Shown in pieces: positions 8,844 to 14,843 of a DNA stretch of 14,843 nt. The notes beneath the pieces were generated by a model. It was not told where the DNA came from and searched no databases. It saw only the letters and a list, made by a program, of their open reading frames with translations. Positions within the stretch are counted from its first letter, which is position 1, and every line of letters starts with the position of its first letter. Source of the stretch: Monoraphidium neglectum (taxonomy: Eukaryota > Chlorophyta > Chlorophyceae > Sphaeropleales > Selenastraceae); the NCBI RefSeq assembly GCF_000611645.1, contig NW_014012776.1, forward strand, positions 1 through 14,843, in the 5' to 3' direction. Both the position numbers and the translations under genes were made by a program.

Positions 8844-8982
8844 GAGGCTCCTCATACATATGTAGCTTGGGTGGCGGTGGGTGATGGGTCGGCTCACCAC
8901 TGTGTCAAGGCAGCGCATCTGACGTTCCATGCTATGATGTGATAGGTGACTCAAATTGCATAAATCGCAGATGAACCGTATG

Positions 8983-8999
8983 CAGTATCGACCATACTG
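8983..8999. repeat. Short inverted repeat CAGTAT/ATACTG
   Basis: Perfect 6-nt arms separated by CGACC, about 185 nt before the proposed IFT140 start, in AT-richer DNA. It could be a protein-binding dyad or chance. Confidence 0.4.
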
Positions 9000-9082
9000 T
9001 ACCGTGCGGTAGCTAACACACAAGATTTGTGAACGGAACGTAGGAAGTGATCGCAATCGCGAGGTTGAGAACAGAACAACAG

Positions 9083-9102
9083 CATAAATCACATTATTTA
9101 TG
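9083..9102. repeat. Palindrome CATAAAT/ATTTATG upstream of IFT140
   Basis: Perfect 7-nt arms with a 6-nt spacer (CACATT), about 82 nt before ATG 9184. The left arm is part of GCATAAATC, which also occurs at 8958-8966. Position and composition suit a core promoter or regulator site for IFT140, but this is inference. Confidence 0.4.
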
Positions 9103-9183
9103 TAACATTGAAGGAACTGCACAGCAAGCCCGGCTTTATCCGGTCAACAATGCATCGAGTGATCTGAGAGGGACAGCCAAGGG

Positions 9184-12100
9184 ATGGAGGCATATCAGAC
9201 TACCAGGGCGCCATGGCCGTCCGATCAGTGGGCTTGGTCAAAGGTGAAAATCGCCAGGAGCGCGGCGCCAAGTGTGCCCATGCATGCACGCGGTGGCGTC
9301 CGTCACACCGGGAAGCGGTGTGGGTGCGGCCCTGTGCTTCGGCATGCTGATGCGCTTTGGAACGCGTACTCCGCCCCGCAGTCGCCGGACCACTGCCCTC
9401 TGCTGGCACTGGCGCTCCCAGGCAGTGCAGTGGCCATATGCAGCGCCGGCGTGAGTCCCTCCTCGCAGAACATCGTTGCAGCGAGTGGACCCCCGCTTCC
9501 CAGACGCAGCGCCTGCCACTGCGCCTGCACCTTTCCGCTGCCTCGAGTGTGCTGCACCACCCGTCATATAGAGCAGCTGTCAATAACGCCATGCCGCCTG
9601 GTAGAGCACTGATCAGCCATTAAACACCCAGGTTGAGTTGCGTGCGCATCACATCCCCTTACCTGAAGTTCCACCACTCCCACCACGCAATGCATGAGCA
9701 GGACGGCGGCCAAGCCACACCCTGTGAGGCCCAGGTCAACAACGCGCGAGGCGCACCCGCTGCGCAGCTGGCCTGGCACCCGCGGCTGCCGCTGCTGGCA
9801 ATTGGCTGGAAAGACGGTGGGTCGCACAGCTCGCGTGGCTCAACAGTCCCTTCCCTGGGCCGTGCTGTCGCCACGTTGGCACCCAGCAGATCGCTGCATA
9901 TGTTGGCGGCCGAGGCTTTGTCTGCCGATCACATGCAATTGATGACGCCCTGGCGGTTCCTCGGCATGCATGCGTATCACACATGTGATTTACCTGTTGA
10001 ACAGCTGCTTGAACTTGAACGCAGACGGCGGGCTTGCCTGTGGTTGCACCCGTGCCTGCTCGCGTCCAACATCACACACGGCTGAGCAGGTGGCCTGTCG
10101 CTGTGGGACGCCGCTTCAAGGCGGGTCGAGGAGGGTAGCCCTGCGCACCATGGCGCGGTCACGGCGCTGGCCTGGAGCCCCGGGGGCGAGCGACTGGCCG
10201 CCGGGGACGACAGGGGCAAGGTGCGCGCCGGCATGGGCACGCCCAGCGGCGGGGGGTCCCGCCTGGGCCCATAGCACCCTATCATGCAGAAACACGGCAA
10301 TACGCTGGGCTGTGGTTGCCGCAGCGATCGGTGAAGGAGCTGCCGACAGGCTCATGCGCTGCTCCCCAAGCATCGGCCTTGCACCCTAGATTCCAAACTG
10401 CACCCGCCTAATATTGTATTCGTGGCTGCTGTTGCCGGTCCGCCGCGCGCACTCTCCCAAGCTCACCATATGGCGCGTCGACGAGGCGCTGCGGCCGGTG
10501 CTGGTCGGCAGCGTTGACGAGCGGGGCAGCGCCATCGGGCCGTGCGTCTGGGGCGGCGGCGGCGAGGGCGGGAGGGGGCTTGAGGTGTACTACTCTGTCC
10601 CGGCGGGAGAGGCGGGGCCGGTCTCGGGGTGTTCAGCGACGTCAGGGCCGGGGGCCGTGATCAAGTGGGCTGACGACCGCGGCCGCGTCGGCGTTGTGCA
10701 GGTGTGAGGGATGTCCCGGGTCCTCGGGCCCGCAGGTTCTGAAAAGCCACCACTTGACCCCTGGCCAGACCAGGCGTTTCGGCATCACAGGCACAGCACG
10801 GCCGCCTCGGCCTCGGCTGCGCTTGTGGAAAACATAGTGCGGGGCGTGCACTGCCGCGCATGGTAATCGCACGTGCCGCCGCTATTCATCAACAAACCCA
10901 GAGCGACGCAAGCCGCGGCAGCCCAGGGCTGCGCCCGCCCTTTGACCAGCCGGTTGGTGGTCCTGTTCCCCCCATCCCCGCCACTCTTTCCTGAAATCGC
11001 GGCGCAGGATGTGGGTGAGCAGCTGCACTGGCTGATGGCGTACCCCGAAAAAGCGGAGCTCCTGGCAGTAATCGCCAGCGGCACCCTGCTGCTCCTGTCA
11101 AGGGGCGGCAGCGGCGGTGGCGGCGCCGGCGCAGCCGACGGTGCGTGGGGCGTGACCCTCCGGGCCAAGTGCGCGAGCGGCGGCGGCGGCGGCGGCGGGA
11201 GCGGCAGCGGCAGCGGCAGCGGCAGCAGCGGAGCAGCCAGCCTGCACGTCGCCTGGGCGGCGCCGCACGTGCTCGCCAGCGCGTCGGACAGGGAGGGCGC
11301 AGTCCGGCTGTTCGACCTGGACTCTGAGGAGAACTTCACGCTGCAGTCCGATGCGTCGCAGTGCGACCCTTGGGCCGCCACCGGCGGCAGCGGCCCCAGC
11401 GAGCAGGGCGGGGCGCCTGTGCGCCTGACGTGCCTTGGGTCGAACCAAGCGCGCAGCCTTGTCGCAGCCGCGAGCTCGGATGGCATGGTGTTTGTTTTTG
11501 GGCGACGCGGGACCCCCGGAGCAGTCACCAGCAGCAGTGGCGGCAGCAGCGGGCAGGGGGCTGCGGAGGCCGCTCAGAATGCAGGGGGAGATGGCGACGA
11601 ATCACAACTGTGGGAGCAGCTGCACTGCTTCCAGGTGAGGCTGTTGGTGTGTTTTGGTCACATGGACCGTCTGCCTTGCATTTGGATCGCCCTATTGCGC
11701 ACACACGCTGGCCCCTGCACTGCAAGCAGCAGCATTGACACCACAGCACCACCATCCGCCCAGCCGTCTGCCCCCATCCGTGGCCTCAGACCCTCGCCGT
11801 TTCGAATGCTTAAGAGTTACAAAGCTTCCCACCACAACCCATCCGCAGGTCAGAGGCCGGCCGGTGCGAATGGAGTGGGGCCCCCGGCCCGGCATGCTGG
11901 CAGTGGGCTGCAGCGACGGGGGCGTGGTCGTGGCCACAAAGGGGCGGCTGCAGCACAAGGTCGCGGGAGGCCTGGCGGTGGTGCAGGTGCGCGGGAAGCC
12001 ACCCGGGTTTGAGGGTTGGTGGGCGGCTGGCAACGGCGGGGCAGCGGCAGGCCGCAGCACTTGATCAGCCGCTTGGCTCGCTCGTGGGCGCCCTGCTTGC

Positions 12101-13098
12101 TGCGCGTGCCGAGGTGGCAGCCTGCACTACGAAAAGTCACATGCGGGTTGAAACAAATGTGCGCGGAGCCCAACAATGCACGTGAGATTCGAGCTTGTCG
12201 CGCCTGTTCTCGCAACCCCGTCATTGCCAGGTGTCAGATACCCTCGTGCTGGTGGAGCCCCTCGCCGGGCCGCCCCGCGGCGGCCCCTGGCGCCTGCAGA
12301 CGTCCCTCCGGCCCCGCGGGCTCGACGCAACCTCGGACCACCTGCTGATCCACGATGGGGACGCGGCTGAGGTTTACGAGGTATCGCGATCCGGGGACGG
12401 CTGCGGGTTTGAGCGGGTGGGGCGCCTGGATGCGCGCGGGGCGGGCGGCGCGGCGGTGGCGTGGACGGGGGCGGCGACGATGCAGCGGCCGGCAGGCGGC
12501 GGCGGCGGCGGCGGCAGCGGCGAGGGCGTGAGGGAGGCGCCGGACGGCGGCGGCGGGACTGGGAACGGGGTTGCAACGGCGGCGGCGGCTGCGGCGGCGA
12601 TGGCGCTGATTGCTGAGTCAGTGTTCCGGCTGGCGGGGGACCGGGTTGAGGTCTGCAACTTTGGAGGTGCGCGCAAAGCTTGGGGCGGGCGCGGAAAGCT
12701 TGTATCTAGATGCCATCTGGTTGTGCGAGGCAATCTTGCGGGGTGGGGATTCGGGGGGCGAGCTCGATTGCGGATCTTGGGATGGCACTGGCACAGGGGC
12801 CGAGACCACGACGTGGGGGATCAGCCAGAGAGATGAGCGAATTGCCGGCCTTTGAGCCCGGCTGCTGTTCCCGCAGGGCAGCGCCAGTGCCGCTACAAGC
12901 ATGCCCGGCCTGAGTGAGCCACGCCCCGAGCGCATGCAGACGCGGCGGTTGATTAGGAGCTGCACCGGCGTTTTCTGCACCACACAGCCTCACACCGCCA
13001 CCGTGCCGCCCTGACGCGCCCCGACCACCTCTGGCGGCGCACCGGACCCCATCGCTGTGCCTGGACTCCAATTTCACTCTCACACACATCCGCGCACG

Positions 13099-13145
<47 letters not shown>

Positions 13146-14684
13146 ACACGTACGTATGCGCACACACATCGCACACACACACACACACATCTCTGCACAC
13201 ACATACACACACACATAGGCACCGTGAAGCAGGTGCTCGCGTTTGACGCCGCTACAGAGGGCCGCCCCATGGCGTTGGACGCCTGTGGGGAATTCCTGGC
13301 AGTCGCCACGTCGCTGGGGGCGGTGCGCGTGTTCCGGCTGACGGGGCGCGAGGTGCGGCCGCACGCCGGGCCAGGTGGGCGGCGGGGGGCGGGCGTCGCG
13401 CGGGTGCTTGGGAGCGAGCGTGGGGGAGGAAGGCATTGCTCAGGCCGTTGCTGAGGGAGGGGGCTGATTTCCCCAATGTTTCTAGCCTGAGGTTTGCAGA
13501 AATGCAATGAATGACGTCACTGCAATGGCACCGTGCACACTGCCGCTTGATCCCCGGAGTAGGTAGTGAAGAAAAGCGATGTCAGTTGGCCCTCTCTGCC
13601 TCTGTGACAATGACAGGCCCGCTCCTGCCCGCCGACGCCGCCGGCGCCCGCCCGATGGTCGAGTCTGTGCGCGTCAACGCGGATGGCGGCATGGTCGCCG
13701 CCACCGCGCGCGGCCCCGGCGGCGGCCCGCGCGACGCGCGGCTCTTCTTGTACTGCGCGGACACCAACGCCGGCTGCGCCTACGACTTTGGGGCGGACGG
13801 GCGCGTGCCGGTGGCGGTGGCGTGGGACGCGGCCGAGAGGCGGCTGCTGGCCGTGCAGGTGGAGCAGGTGGGCGCTTGGCTGGGTGTGTGACGGAGCTTC
13901 TAATGCGGCGTGTGCATGCGCAAGGCTAGGGAAGGGCCAGGGGTTGCTCGTGGACTTTTGGTTGGGTCCTGTGCCCACGCACTCACTGCTGGACCACTCG
14001 TCTGGGTGGGCCGATGGCGCGAAGTGGGCAGCTATCAGGGTGGTCAACTCGTCCAGACCGCCCGGCGCGGGGACACCTCAAACTTTTGTGCGGTGGCGCT
14101 TCCCTGCCTTCCACACCCAGGCGCCGCTGCAGCGCGCCTCGTCGGATGCACCGCCGGACGCCCCTCGCGCTGCGTCGTCGCCGGAGAGGCCCCAGACCGC
14201 GACGGCAGCACCGGCGCCGCGGCCGCAGATCGCCGCTCAGGCGGGCGGGGACGGCGGCCGGCGGCGGACGGATGCGGCGGCGGCGGCGGTGCCGTCGCCC
14301 CCAGAGCGCGCTGCAGGTTGCGGGGCGGAGGTGGCTCTGATGTTTGCGTGCTCGAGCAGCGGGCTGCTGCTGCAGGAATACCAAGGGATCGGGGGCAGCG
14401 CTCTGAGCAGTAACAGCAGCAGCGGCAGCAATCCAAGCACCGGCGGTGGCGAAGGCGAGAAGCTTGTGACAAGCGGCAGCAGACGCGGCGGCGGCGGCGG
14501 TGCGTGCGGTTTCCTGGGCCTGAGTGTGCCGCACCTCCTGCTGTTTAAGAGGGGTGGCGGCGGCGGCGGCGGCGGGGCCAGCGGGGGCGGTGGTGCCGGC
14601 GCGGCGGGCGCGCCCGCGCAGGGGGCGCGGCCGGCGCGGCCGCTGGTGTCACAAGAGGCGATGAAGGGTTTTGCAGGCACAGAG
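9184..14684 (+). CDS. IFT140: Intraflagellar transport protein 140, N-terminal WD40 half (partial)
   Basis: IFT140 is a core subunit of the IFT-A complex, which drives retrograde transport in cilia and ciliary entry of membrane proteins. Exons are 9184-9450, 9702-9816, 10090-10220, 10462-10701, 11008-11634, 11849-11986, 12231-12666, 13219-13374, 13617-13867 and 14121-14684 (975 aa); every intron is GT-AG and every phase joins. Family matches in order: LAWHPRLPLLAIGWKDG, AVTALAWSPGGERLAAGDDR, LTIWRVD, VRLFDLDSEENFTL, GTVKQVLAFD with LDACGEFLAVAT, AWDAAERRLLAVQ, then GFLGLSVPHLLLFKR and RPLVSQEAMKGFAG. These cover the two WD40 propellers; a donor at 14685 leads off the window, so the C-terminal TPR part is missing. 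Gly/Ser/Ala runs are inserted in propeller loops of exons 5, 7 and 10. The start is the weakest point: ATG 9280 is also in frame, and a first intron hidden in exon 1 is possible. Confidence 0.93.
11176..11232 (+). repeat. GGC/AGC repeat (Gly-Ser run) in IFT140 exon 5
   Basis: Runs of GGC followed by GGCAGC units encode Gly7 and a (Ser-Gly)n run. This lies just before the blade that contains LHVAWAAPHVLASASDREG, so it probably forms an exposed loop. Confidence 0.8.
12493..12606 (+). repeat. GGC/GCG-rich tract in IFT140 exon 7
   Basis: GGC units encode a Gly run and GCG units an Ala run, separated by a mixed linker. They lie between EVYEVSRSGDG and ESVFRLAGDRVEVCNF, which both match the family, so the tract is an insertion. 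Confidence 0.75.
13091..13217 (+). repeat. Compound (CG)n/(CA)n microsatellite in IFT140 intron 7
   Basis: Alternating CG then CA dinucleotides run without break to 13143, followed by two more CA clusters up to the AG at 13217-13218 that ends the intron. The intron (12667-13218, 552 nt) is about twice the length of the others in the gene. Confidence 0.95.
14555..14610 (+). repeat. GGC-rich tract (poly-Gly/Ala) in IFT140 exon 10
   Basis: GGC units after VPHLLLFKRG give Gly8 and further Gly/Ala residues before RPLVSQEAMKGFAG. Family members elsewhere have a short charged linker at this point. Confidence 0.75.
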
Positions 14685-14843
14685 GTGGGGTGGGGGCCGG
14701 CTGCATGAGGGGATGGCGGCATTTAGTGGCTGGCGCAGACAGATGATGATCAGTCCAAGCATGCATCATGCAGAGTGTGCGCCAGACAACTCCGTCGTTG
14801 CCCTGAGTAACAGGACTTTGACGCTGCCTTACTCCCCGCCCCC
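14685..14843 (+). other. Start of IFT140 intron 10, runs off the window
   Basis: The donor is GTGGGG. No acceptor followed by family-like coding sequence is seen before the edge, so the intron is at least 159 nt. GCATGCAT occurs at 14759-14766. Confidence 0.6.

Noticed and set aside
8802..9122. Minus-strand frame of 106 aa, Cys/Ser/Ile-rich
   Set aside because: It crosses the tandem repeat and the AT-rich IFT140 upstream region; it has no ordered motifs.
10785..11528. Minus-strand frame of 247 aa
   Set aside because: It is antisense to IFT140 exon 5; the poly-Pro comes from the Gly codons of the real strand.
13074..13217. Repeat cluster as a CRISPR array
   Set aside because: It is a dinucleotide repeat without defined repeats and spacers, inside a eukaryotic intron.
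12706..13507. Minus-strand frames with alternating Cys-Val
   Set aside because: They are translations of the CA microsatellite in IFT140 intron 7.

Overview
The window looks like nuclear DNA of a GC-rich eukaryote, most likely a chlorophyte green alga of the Chlamydomonas/Scenedesmus type. The reasons are GC-rich codons, short GT-AG introns of about 160-550 nt whose donors all begin GTG, long Gly, Ala and Gln tracts inside otherwise conserved proteins, and a ciliary gene in a compact genome. No bacterial operon, phage, CRISPR or tRNA/rRNA signal was seen. The clade is an inference.

Layout. (1) Positions 1-1399, minus strand: the 5' part of a Gln/Ala-rich protein gene that runs off the left edge, with a TATA element near 1515. 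(2) Positions 1400-2860: lower-GC spacer with one protein-like but unrecognised minus-strand ORF (2410-2850). (3) Positions 3046-5089, plus strand: a complete three-exon gene for PIG-U, the multi-pass subunit of the GPI transamidase of the endoplasmic reticulum. (4) Positions 5090-5776: probable 3' region of PIG-U, with a possible very small gene. (5) About 5777-7006, plus strand: an unrecognised spliced gene ending in an Ala tract. (6) Positions 7007-9183: spacer with a C-rich plus strand, a degenerate tandem repeat (8744-8843) and an AT-rich segment with inverted repeats just before the next gene. (7) Positions 9184-14684 and beyond, plus strand: the N-terminal WD40 half of IFT140, core subunit of intraflagellar transport complex A, in ten exons whose reading phases all join. 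The gene continues past the right edge; the TPR half is not in the window.

The two recognised genes belong to unrelated pathways (GPI anchoring in the ER; retrograde ciliary transport). I see no sign that the neighbours form one functional system, and I found no convincing new system. The more unusual content is the low-complexity insertion in conserved folds, a CA microsatellite replacing the usual pyrimidine tract at an IFT140 3' splice site, uniform GTG donors, and a few protein-like ORFs in low-GC spacers that I cannot assign.
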